Assembly: GCA_017618275.1 (NCBI GenBank)
Contig: JAFZUS010000183.1
Coordinates: 1 to 49,716 of the forward strand
Source: Prevotella sp.
GTDB lineage: Bacteria; Bacteroidota; Bacteroidia; Bacteroidales; Bacteroidaceae
DNA length: 49,716 nucleotides
Direction: 5' to 3'
The translations under genes were made by a program, and so were the position numbers. The notes under the pieces were generated by a model that worked only from the letters and a program-made list of their open reading frames with translations, searched no databases and was not told the DNA's origin. Below, in pieces: positions 40,478 through 48,149 of the stretch; position 1 is the stretch's first letter; each line of letters begins with the position of its first letter.

Positions 40478-40507
40478 AAGGAGCACCTACTCCCGTAGCC
40501 GCTCCTT
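40478..40507 (-). terminator. intrinsic terminator, minus strand (copy A)
   Basis: On the minus strand the outer stem AAGGAGC/GCTCCTT and inner stem CTAC/GTAG are followed by TTTTTTATGG. It is related to the terminator at 40881-40906: same outer stem, inner stem changed on both sides. It would stop transcription arriving from 40.5-40.9 kb before the SpmAB promoter. Confidence 0.65.
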
Positions 40508-40666
40508 CTAGCTAACTTAGTTTATTTAAAGTATTTGATAAAGTGTATTCTGTACTTTATTTATTCGAGTGCAAAGGTATGAAAAATATTTGATACTTCC
40601 AAATGTTTTCAGGAAAAACTGACGAAAGTACACAAAAAGAACCGTCCCTTTTGTGTAGAAAAAATC
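40508..40666. other. non-coding AT-rich stretch
   Basis: No convincing gene or structure is seen. It includes the odd minus-strand sequence ACCTTTGCAC (40570-40579), which resembles a -7 box (TACCTTTG read as 40572-40579 on the minus strand), so a transcript starting near 40.56 kb is possible. Confidence 0.3.
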
Positions 40667-40739
40667 ATCCCGCTCATCCCGCCTATCCCACACGTAAGAT
40701 TTTTTACTTTCAGTGTGGGATGAGCGGGATAGGTGGGAT
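40667..40739. repeat. inverted repeat built from 9-bp units
   Basis: The left arm is ATCCCGCTC, ATCCCGCCT, ATCCCACAC (40667-40693). The right arm is GTGTGGGAT, GAGCGGGAT, AGGTGGGAT (40713-40739). The arms are near complements, with the order of the variable triplets partly exchanged, around a 19-nt AT-rich loop. It can form a hairpin of about 27 bp. Confidence 0.8.
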
Positions 40740-40760
40740 AAAAAGTGGATATGACAAGTA

Positions 40761-40776
40761 TACGCGTGCACGCGTA
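40761..40776. repeat. perfect 16-bp palindrome
   Basis: TACGCGTGCACGCGTA is its own reverse complement and GC-rich in an AT-rich setting. It lies between the 9-mer inverted repeat and the 21-bp array. It could be a protein-binding site. Confidence 0.75.
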
Positions 40777-40778
40777 AA

Positions 40779-40883
40779 GACACTACTATTTTTTGCTATG
40801 ACACTACTATTGAAAATTACGACACTACTAATTTTCGTTACGACACTACTAATTTTTGCTACGACAGTACTAATGAAAAAGGA
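40779..40883. repeat. 21-bp direct tandem repeat, five units
   Basis: Units begin at 40779, 40800, 40821, 40842 and 40863, each GACACTACTAnTTTTnGnTAn (the last is GACAGTACTAATGAAAAAGGA). Units are contiguous with no spacers, so it is not a CRISPR array. The 21-bp period is two helical turns. Confidence 0.85.
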
Positions 40884-40906
40884 GCGATTGCTCGCGCAAC
40901 CGCTCC
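40881..40906 (-). terminator. intrinsic terminator after the LruC-like gene (copy B)
   Basis: On the minus strand GGAGCG/CGCTCC with inner TTGC/GCAA is followed by TTTTTCATT. It lies 37 nt after the stop of the LruC-like lipoprotein gene. Confidence 0.75.
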
Positions 40907-40942
40907 CCATCCTTTTATTACTTTTTGAAGTATCTGATGTTC

Positions 40943-42901
40943 TTATTCAACGTCGTATGTGTTGATACCACCAACCCATTTAAGTACGCTCGTCTTGCCT
41001 GTACACCAATCAGCAAATGACTCGTTCACAGCCTTGATGCTTGTGCGCTCTTCCATCCAGCCATAGTTGTAAGGAACAGCAAACTTGGCTGCGGGCTCAC
41101 CCTGTTCTGATGTGATCTCTACCCACTGGTTGCCTTTATAGACCTCAATCTTAATATTCTTGGCATCAGCATTTGTATTAACTGCGAACGGCAGTGTGAA
41201 CTCAGGACATGTAAGGCCGTCAAGACTCTGACGCTGTACATTAGCAGACTTATCAGGATAAGTTCCATGGGTGTTGATCATCTTGTTAGCGCAGTTCACG
41301 CCAGGATTTGCTTCTGCGAACAGATCATGTACCTCAGACCAGTCAGCATCGTTGGCATCATTAGGTTCAGCAACTCGTGCAATACGGAGGGGCAGTGTAC
41401 CACCGGCAGCCCTGATAACCACCTTGGCAGCGTTTGCAGCACCGAAGTAAACGTCGAATACGATATCGTTGAAGTCGAAGTCCTCGTCAGATGTACCATT
41501 AGTCAAGTCCTCAGCCATCACACGGAGATCAGCATTTGCTGGAGGATTTGGAGTGCTATACTTCTGAGCCTCAGTCAGTGTAACAATCCAGTCACTGTAC
41601 CAACCATCTGCAGTTCCACCAATCACTACCCAGTTATATTGATTTAGTGGAAGTTTGTTTGCCTGCAAAGCAGGAATCATTTTCTCAATACTTAAATGTT
41701 TTGTGCTGCCTTCATAATACTCCCAATCTGTACCATCCCAATCAGGATCCCTATCACCAGCATATTCGTTACTATTTGAGGAGAGTAAACCAACTTTTTC
41801 TGTAGTATTGGGGAAATATGGATAGAGAACCTTGTTGCCATATACATATCCAATCTCACCAACTGTTGAAGCATCAACATAAGTTGTTCCATTCCATACC
41901 TCTTCATTACCATTAGGAAGTTCAACGTAGAAGTAGTTAGGTACCTTATGATCATATTCATCACCAGAATAAACAATATTTCCTTCAGCATCATACTTTG
42001 TGTATGAATACACTTCGTCATCTACCAACATCTCAAAGTCGAAGCCCATGTATGAGCGGTTCCAACCGTCATTCAGACAACCATCGTAACCCTCAATATT
42101 GGCAGTTGCCCAATCATGAATTGTCTTCCAACCGACGAGACGTGTGTACTCAGTGCGACGTAAAGAACAATTACTATTGTAGTAACCGAAACTCTTCGTT
42201 GTAGAATTTGTCATCAGATTGATCTTGTCTGGATGACGATATGCATCGCCAGAATTCACTGGGTAGGTCTCTATGACATCAGTTAACGTACCCTTATAGT
42301 TAAGCACATTGCGATATATACCGCAATCACCATGGTTGAAGTTCTTGTTATGGTCAACAAATTCGGGAGTTTGAGTATTGTCAACTGCAGCCAAGTGATC
42401 CATGTGGTTAGAACCTATTAGTTGTGTTGAACCATCAGCTGCCTCATATTGCTCAGTAGAGTTTGGTCCTATTTTGTCTGCATCAACTCCTCCCTTGTAA
42501 ACCTGCTGGATGAAGTAGTTCTCCCACTGAGGATCAACATATTCATTACCTGGTACAGTCTGGAAATAGATACGAACGATTTCCTTCTGATTTTCACTCA
42601 GTGCAGGGGGAACTTTATACATACAATCTGTGCGATTATTTGCAGCCCACTCATTACCGTTGGAAAACGTTCCACGTGTGCGGGTAGAGAATGTGCCACT
42701 GAAACCCCAGGTCTGATTGGCAGCAACCTTACCACCAATGTACTGCTCGAAAGCAGCCTTGTAGGTGTTAACGATCTTCTGGGCCTCCAGATTGTCAATC
42801 TCCTCCTGACTCATCGGCTCGAGGTCATGAGAACAACTTGTGAATCCAACGCAAAGTGCAAGCGCTGCGATTCCGGTCATCAAATACTTTTTCATCTTCA
42901 T
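40943..42901 (-). CDS. LruC/DUF4842-like surface lipoprotein
   Basis: A 652-aa lipoprotein (start MKMKKYLMTGI; an in-frame ATG is two codons in). Lipobox FTSC at about Cys23 is followed by SHDLEPMSQEE, acidic enough for surface export. An N-terminal NQTWGF motif matches the 'DxNxDW' element of related lipoproteins. The acidic block DEDFDFNDIVFDV (about 490-502) is the LruC hallmark. The middle has many aromatic, Asn and Asp residues. It is paralogous to the 730-aa protein at 45781 (shared DxDFNDIVFDV, GW...DGW/YFSDWIVT, N-terminal layout). It has its own promoter about 100 nt upstream. Function unknown; a surface-assembly role is suggested only by context. Confidence 0.75.
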   Translation of the reverse strand: MKMKKYLMTGIAALALCVGFTSCSHDLEPMSQEEIDNLEAQKIVNTYKAAFEQYIGGKVAANQTWGFSGTFSTRTRGTFSNGNEWAANNRTDCMYKVPPALSENQKEIVRIYFQTVPGNEYVDPQWENYFIQQVYKGGVDADKIGPNSTEQYEAADGSTQLIGSNHMDHLAAVDNTQTPEFVDHNKNFNHGDCGIYRNVLNYKGTLTDVIETYPVNSGDAYRHPDKINLMTNSTTKSFGYYNSNCSLRRTEYTRLVGWKTIHDWATANIEGYDGCLNDGWNRSYMGFDFEMLVDDEVYSYTKYDAEGNIVYSGDEYDHKVPNYFYVELPNGNEEVWNGTTYVDASTVGEIGYVYGNKVLYPYFPNTTEKVGLLSSNSNEYAGDRDPDWDGTDWEYYEGSTKHLSIEKMIPALQANKLPLNQYNWVVIGGTADGWYSDWIVTLTEAQKYSTPNPPANADLRVMAEDLTNGTSDEDFDFNDIVFDVYFGAANAAKVVIRAAGGTLPLRIARVAEPNDANDADWSEVHDLFAEANPGVNCANKMINTHGTYPDKSANVQRQSLDGLTCPEFTLPFAVNTNADAKNIKIEVYKGNQWVEITSEQGEPAAKFAVPYNYGWMEERTSIKAVNESFADWCTGKTSVLKWVGGINTYDVE

Positions 42902-43008
42902 AAAAGTTTTAAATTAATATTGTTATTAAAGCGAATTATACTCGATATTTGAAAAGATTTCGTCGGTAAAAATGGACGTTTGATAGATATTCTTTACGAA
43001 TTCGACGG

Positions 43009-43016
43009 CAAAATTA
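43009..43016 (-). promoter_or_regulatory. TAnnTTTG promoter box of the 652-aa LruC-like gene
   Basis: Minus-strand TAATTTTG, about 108 nt upstream of the ATG at 42901, so the leader is long. Confidence 0.55.
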
Positions 43017-43184
43017 ATATATTTGTCGATAAAATACAAGAGTTTTTGCGTTAAATAAAGTTAATGACCCAATATTCATCCACAAAAAGTAGGGTTTCGT
43101 ATGGAAAATGTTACTTTTAACGTGTTTTTTATGTAAAATTCCGAATCAGATCATAAAAATCCTATGGTGCATTGTTAAAATGAT

Positions 43185-43210
43185 AAGGCACCTGCTTCTG
43201 CAGGCGCCTT
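43185..43210 (-). terminator. intrinsic terminator after the surface-protein gene
   Basis: AAGGCGCCTGC pairs with GCAGGTGCCTT around AGAA (one G-T wobble) on the minus strand, followed by ATCATTTTAAC. Confidence 0.8.
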
Positions 43211-43246
43211 TATCACATTAAAATCTTATTGTACTTGATTCTCCAC

Positions 43247-45751
43247 TCACTTAATCACAACCTTCTTACCATTAATAATATAGAGGCCCTTGGTTGGGTT
43301 CTCCACACGCTGGCCACGGAGGTTGTAGATAACATCGTCGCCAATGGTCTCAGCCTCGATGTTAGAGATACCTGTGCTCTCACCAATGAGTTTGATGGCG
43401 AGTCGTCCACGGGCGGCATTCGTGCCGTTCAGGTCGAGGTAAGCATGCTTGGAATCAACGTAAGCCCCCTCAATATTGACCTCAGCGAATACGACATCAT
43501 TAGAACGAACAGTCAGTACATACATTTTGTCACCACTCACATATTTGTCTTGGCCGTTAACAGTACTGCCGGCATGGAGTTTATTATTTGTAAGTGCTTC
43601 GATTGTTGCGGCAGGGACAGTGGCAGAAGAAATTAGGAGTTTGTACTCCGTAGCATCACTCTTGGCTTTCAGGAGCAGGGGAACGCCCTTGTCACATACG
43701 CCAGTCACTTGAGTGAACTGCACTTCTGTGTCATTTGCGTCTGATGCGTAGTATCCCTCCACGCCTATTGAGCGTGAGAAGTCGACTTTCTCTTCAGTGA
43801 CGTAGGTACGATAGCCGAAGAAGGAGATTGCATGATTTTCTTCATCGATGTCGATATAGTCTTCCTCAGTTGGTGCGGCTTCAAGGACTGTCAGTCTGTA
43901 ACTGACGGATTGAGCAGCGTTGTAGTATTCATCACCATTGAAAGAGGCGGTGATGACTGTTATTCCAGAACCGACCAAGGTGACATCTCCTGTCGTAGGA
44001 TCGACAGTTGCAACATCAGTGTTCGAAGATTCATAACTGATATCCAGACCTGTAATAGTTTGATTGTTAACGGTGGCAATCAGTGTGGGAACCTCAAAGT
44101 AACTCTCACCCATTGTTGCAGTTGCCGTCGCAGTAGTGAATGACAACGTCACATTCTGCTTGATGGGAGTAGAAGAAAGATAATACGCATCCGTAACCAC
44201 CACTGAGGCATCATTTGACGTGTTGTCGCGGTTGCAGCCATAGATGGTCAGGTCATGGATATTGTAGATGTCACAGTCACCCCACTCTATATTCTCAAGA
44301 TTGATGTCGATGTTACCCCATTCATCTGGAGTGACCACGAACTCCTTTGTAGGACCACTGGGAGGGTTTGATCCATCGTGCATCTTGAATACAACCGTCA
44401 GTTCATGAGCACTTGCATTATTCCAGTCGCTAACATGCAGATGTAGATGCGTCCAGCCGCTCAGGTCGCCGCTGATATTCACGGCTTCCATGAAGTTCCA
44501 TGCTGTATTACCCCAGCCTGGATAAGATGGACCCCAGGAGAATGTGCTGTTTTGCTCATTCCAATTGGCTGCACAGTATTCTGATGTCTTAAACGTCAGA
44601 TAGTGTGCCTCGGCAAATGTGGTACTGATGGTCACATTGCTTGCGGGCATTATAAATGTGCGTGTATTTCCGCTGCCAGTAAGCGTCACAGCATTGTTGC
44701 TTGCATCCACCACACTGATACTTTCAAGTGCATAGCCGTTATTAGGTGATATGGTGACGGTGACAGTTTCACCATTAGCAGCACTCGACTTATTAACAGA
44801 CGCAGAACCATTACTACTAGCATTGACAGTTACAGAGTATGCCTGTTCCTGAGTAGATCCGGTAGTGTAATACGCATCCGTCACTACTACAGAGCCATTC
44901 TGTGTTGCGTCATCACGGGTGCAGCCATAGATGGTCAGGTCATAGATATTCGTGATGTCGCAATCACCCCATTCTCCAAGATCAATATCGATGTCGCCCG
45001 ATGCATTAGGAGACTTCAAAAACTCCTTTGTGTCGCCTTCAGACGGAACTTTACCATCAGCCTCCTTGAACACTATCCTCAGTTGATGAGCACTTGCATT
45101 CGTCCAATTGCTGACATGCAGATGCAGATGTGTCCATGTGCTCAAGTCGCCCTTAATATCATTGCCGTTGATATCCTTGGCCGCCATGAAGGTCCATGCA
45201 GAATTAGAGCCGCCTAATCCCCATGTAAACGTGTTGGTACTGGCATTCCACGTTGCCGCGCAGTAGGATTCCGTCTTAAAAGTTAGATAGTGTTTGTCTT
45301 CTTGAGTAGTGGTACCACTACCAGAGCCAGTTACAAGAACAACCGAAGTAACAGTAAAATCATATCCTGCAACAAACACATTTCCATTTTCATCGGCTAG
45401 AATTTCATTTATCATACCTTGAGTTAATTCTATGTCAACGTGTCCATTTATTGCCGTTCCATTGTTCTGTCTTGAACTACCACTGACATCCGGCCTATTA
45501 CCATTTAAATTTCCTACTGCTAACTTAAGTTGCCAAGAACTTGTACCATTTCCGTTAATACGAACTATATCATTTGGTGATGCGTTTTTAAAAGAATCAT
45601 TAGAAAACATCACAGGGTCACTATCATACCATCCAACGGTTTTTGGATTTTCCGACGTCCAAAGTGGAATATCTGTGGCCTTTACATTGTTTGCTCCCAT
45701 CAGCAGCGCTGCTACTACGAGAAGCATTCTGAAAATATTCTTTGTCTTCAT
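43247..45751 (-). CDS. large sorted surface protein with duplicated jelly-roll, Ig-like domains and T9SS-type tail
   Basis: An 834-aa secreted protein. The signal peptide ends near NNVKA (about 25). A segment of about 160 residues occurs twice (about 155-300 and 390-535): each opens with HYLTFKT..YCA, contains WTHLHLHVS.W.NASAH and closes with DLTIYGC.RD...SVVVTDAYY. Between them is an InlB-like beta repeat (ASVNKSSAANGETVTVTISP). A Big_2-like Ig domain follows (YESSNTDVATVDPTTGDVTL). The end NLRGQRVENPTKGLYIING is a type IX sorting tail. The duplicated unit looks like a carbohydrate-binding or adhesion module (inference). It starts 29 nt after the 730-aa lipoprotein gene, so they share a transcript. 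Confidence 0.8.
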   Translation of the reverse strand: MKTKNIFRMLLVVAALLMGANNVKATDIPLWTSENPKTVGWYDSDPVMFSNDSFKNASPNDIVRINGNGTSSWQLKLAVGNLNGNRPDVSGSSRQNNGTAINGHVDIELTQGMINEILADENGNVFVAGYDFTVTSVVLVTGSGSGTTTQEDKHYLTFKTESYCAATWNASTNTFTWGLGGSNSAWTFMAAKDINGNDIKGDLSTWTHLHLHVSNWTNASAHQLRIVFKEADGKVPSEGDTKEFLKSPNASGDIDIDLGEWGDCDITNIYDLTIYGCTRDDATQNGSVVVTDAYYTTGSTQEQAYSVTVNASSNGSASVNKSSAANGETVTVTISPNNGYALESISVVDASNNAVTLTGSGNTRTFIMPASNVTISTTFAEAHYLTFKTSEYCAANWNEQNSTFSWGPSYPGWGNTAWNFMEAVNISGDLSGWTHLHLHVSDWNNASAHELTVVFKMHDGSNPPSGPTKEFVVTPDEWGNIDINLENIEWGDCDIYNIHDLTIYGCNRDNTSNDASVVVTDAYYLSSTPIKQNVTLSFTTATATATMGESYFEVPTLIATVNNQTITGLDISYESSNTDVATVDPTTGDVTLVGSGITVITASFNGDEYYNAAQSVSYRLTVLEAAPTEEDYIDIDEENHAISFFGYRTYVTEEKVDFSRSIGVEGYYASDANDTEVQFTQVTGVCDKGVPLLLKAKSDATEYKLLISSATVPAATIEALTNNKLHAGSTVNGQDKYVSGDKMYVLTVRSNDVVFAEVNIEGAYVDSKHAYLDLNGTNAARGRLAIKLIGESTGISNIEAETIGDDVIYNLRGQRVENPTKGLYIINGKKVVIK

Positions 45752-45780
45752 ATCTTTGTTCTCATTTTAGGAGTTAAACA

Positions 45781-47973
45781 TTAATGTCTTCTGCGCACAA
45801 GTACGGGATCTGTATTACGATATCCACTATCGGTGCCTCCGCCAGTGACAGCACTCATACCCATATAAACCATTGCTTCGGTCCAGTTTGGTGCTTCGTG
45901 CCGAGCAGTGTAGGAAACGTCAGGCGTAAAGAGTGATGCAGTTACAGGATTGTCCCAAACAGAATTGGCATGCTCGTCGAAATCGTATTCGTCTCCGTCG
46001 CCAACATATCCACCCTCTGGGCCATCGTTTTCTGTAACACCAGGATTGATTTTATAATTTTCCAGATAATTACCGTCCTTATCCTGATACTTCACATATC
46101 TTGTAAAGGAGGGATAGCCATTGCTAATCTCCTCGCGCTCCTTTAGCCACTTTGTGGTAAGGGGAACACAAATCTTATGAGGAGCCACACCCTTGTAGGC
46201 TGTCAGTTCTGCGAACTCCGCGCCATAGGTGACGAATATCTTGACATCCGCCACACTCGTAATAGCAAGTGGTGTGTCGTTCAGTTTCTTGGCTGTGGCG
46301 TAATTCCTGTAATCATTACCGTAACTGCCATCCCTGTCTTCAATGGTGTTTACGATAACCTTATCAGAAAGTTGATATTGAAAGGATTGCTTTACGTTAT
46401 AGGTATAACCACCTGCTTGAATCGTGGCGGGAATGGTACCACCGCCAGCAAGGAGCCATACATCACCGTCATAGGTGGTGGAGGTCGTCACTCTTGGACG
46501 ATTGGGATCTACTACCCACTCCTCACCATCGGAACTAATTTGATATTCGGTAATCATCTCCGTCTTATAGATTAAAACGTCGAACACGATGTCGTTGAAG
46601 TCGATATCTGAGGCACGCACCACACCAAGGTCTTCACAGAACACTCGGCCACTACCCTCTTCGTCGAAAGACACCTTCTTGTAATACACTTCCCGTTTAT
46701 AGTCAGAGCCCTCCGAGCCTGGCTCAATGGGAATAGTGATGGTTTCAGGCAGCCTTCCAGCGTCTGCAGGCATGAAGGTAACAATCCAGTCGCTGAAATA
46801 GCCGTCATTGCAATTACCGACCTTGACCCACTTTTTATTATCGCTACCTGTTACTGGAAGCCAACCAGCATCAAGTAAGTCTTTTGCATCATCAACGTTT
46901 GGTGCTGGGTCAATAGTTCGGAACTCACCACAATATTGGTTCTGTTCTGCTTTCAGGTAGTGATATTTGTTACCATACAAATCATGGCGATAATAGTCAT
47001 TCTCAGAGTAGGTTTTGCCTAAGTAATGGGGCTGATAATCATAGTCAGGATTTCCGTACTCCCACTTTTCTGTTCCAGTAAATATCTTCTCATTGGGTAA
47101 TTGGTCGAAGTCAAAGCCAATGAAACTGCGGTGGAATTCATCGTCACATTCTTTGTCTACTTCACCATCATTCAACTTGCTGCTGAGCCATGTGGCGAAA
47201 TCAGGATCGCTGTTACAGAAATTATCGATTGTAACAGCGCTGACAAGTGTCCAACGATCGTCGCGAACACAACTTGCATCACTGTTGGCATAACCGAAAC
47301 AACTGGTTTTGGTGTTCAGCAGTAACTGAATCTCGTCAGCGTGCTGCTGATTTGTGTTGTTTACATCAGTCTGGTCACGGTCAGCCACATTGTAGTTTGT
47401 ACTGCAATTACCGTTGTTGAAATTGTAGGTGTGAGTATGGTCTGGGCCACAGGTCAGGTGATCCATGTGCTCACCACTCTCAATATATGTGCTGTTGTCG
47501 GCTGCCAGATATTTCTCAGGCGACTTGCCTTCCATAGGATCGGTACCACCGTCATAGACCTGCTGCATGAAGAAGTCAATAGCACCGTAGTCGGGACGAT
47601 TGGGTTCTACAATATGATTCTTTTGGAAATAGTACTGCGCACGCAATTTCTGTGCATGGGTCAGTGGATCAGGAGCCAGGAAGCCTTTTGATGTCCACAT
47701 ATTAGCATCAGGATACGCACCCACATAATTGGCAAACTCACCATCTGCACGGGTACGAGACATAGCCGTACGTGTACGTGCCAATATTTCAGCGGTACCG
47801 AAGCCCCAGTCCTGGTTCGGATCGACTTTACCGAACTCCTCCTCGAACACCTGCTCATAGGCCTTTAGTTTCTGCTCTACAAGAGACCCGGAGAGTTCAT
47901 CATCGCTATGACAACTGGTAAGGGTTGCGCAGGCGACTAGAGCCAATGCTCCTGTTATCAAATACTTTTTCAT
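45781..47973 (-). CDS. LruC/DUF4842-like surface lipoprotein
   Basis: A 730-aa lipoprotein. MKKYLITGALALVACATLTSC is a lipoprotein signal peptide, and HSDDELSG after the cysteine closely fits the Bacteroides surface-export signal (acidic SDD). VDPNQDWGFG (about 50-60) and DIDFNDIVFDV are LruC-type elements. The end is basic (VLVRRRH). It is paralogous to the 652-aa protein at 40943 over most of its length. It is first in a minus-strand unit with the sorted surface protein and divergent from a third LruC lipoprotein 176 bp away. Role unknown. Confidence 0.75.
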   Translation of the reverse strand: MKKYLITGALALVACATLTSCHSDDELSGSLVEQKLKAYEQVFEEEFGKVDPNQDWGFGTAEILARTRTAMSRTRADGEFANYVGAYPDANMWTSKGFLAPDPLTHAQKLRAQYYFQKNHIVEPNRPDYGAIDFFMQQVYDGGTDPMEGKSPEKYLAADNSTYIESGEHMDHLTCGPDHTHTYNFNNGNCSTNYNVADRDQTDVNNTNQQHADEIQLLLNTKTSCFGYANSDASCVRDDRWTLVSAVTIDNFCNSDPDFATWLSSKLNDGEVDKECDDEFHRSFIGFDFDQLPNEKIFTGTEKWEYGNPDYDYQPHYLGKTYSENDYYRHDLYGNKYHYLKAEQNQYCGEFRTIDPAPNVDDAKDLLDAGWLPVTGSDNKKWVKVGNCNDGYFSDWIVTFMPADAGRLPETITIPIEPGSEGSDYKREVYYKKVSFDEEGSGRVFCEDLGVVRASDIDFNDIVFDVLIYKTEMITEYQISSDGEEWVVDPNRPRVTTSTTYDGDVWLLAGGGTIPATIQAGGYTYNVKQSFQYQLSDKVIVNTIEDRDGSYGNDYRNYATAKKLNDTPLAITSVADVKIFVTYGAEFAELTAYKGVAPHKICVPLTTKWLKEREEISNGYPSFTRYVKYQDKDGNYLENYKINPGVTENDGPEGGYVGDGDEYDFDEHANSVWDNPVTASLFTPDVSYTARHEAPNWTEAMVYMGMSAVTGGGTDSGYRNTDPVLVRRRH

Positions 47974-48024
47974 CTTAATAAGATTTTAATAGAGTGTTAC
48001 GTAACTAAATATCAATTGATGGCG

Positions 48025-48032
48025 CAAAATTA
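48025..48032 (-). promoter_or_regulatory. TAnnTTTG promoter box of the 730-aa lipoprotein operon
   Basis: Minus-strand TAATTTTG, about 52 nt before the ATG at 47973. Confidence 0.6.
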
Positions 48033-48117
48033 ATACATTTTCCCTAAGTAATATCATTTTTATTGTTAAATTCTGTAAAACGGGACAAAAAATGTATCAC
48101 TTTAACGAGAAAATTAG

Positions 48118-48125
48118 TAATTTTG
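48118..48125 (+). promoter_or_regulatory. TAnnTTTG promoter box of the 438-aa LruC lipoprotein
   Basis: TAATTTTG, 25 nt before the ATG at 48150; divergent from the 730-aa lipoprotein promoter. Confidence 0.6.
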
Positions 48126-48149
48126 TCAGCAAAATAAACGATTTTGTCT

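Larger units (their letters stand above)
42902..43246. other. intergenic region with leader, promoter and terminator
   Basis: From right to left on the minus strand it holds the terminator of the adhesin gene (43185-43210), AT-rich sequence, the promoter box (43009-43016) and a leader of about 100 nt for the LruC-like gene. No reading frame is convincing. Confidence 0.5.

Noticed and set aside
40779-40883. CRISPR array
   Set aside because: The 21-bp units are contiguous, without spacers, and no cas genes are present.
40710-40910. Small minus-strand frame across the 21-bp repeats (AKISSVV-type heptapeptides)
   Set aside because: The period is a multiple of three so any frame stays open; the start is not supported and a terminator lies inside it.
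44150-45290. Duplicated DNA in the surface-protein gene as a recent tandem duplication
   Set aside because: The two modules are clearly diverged at DNA and protein level, so this is an old domain duplication rather than a recent repeat.
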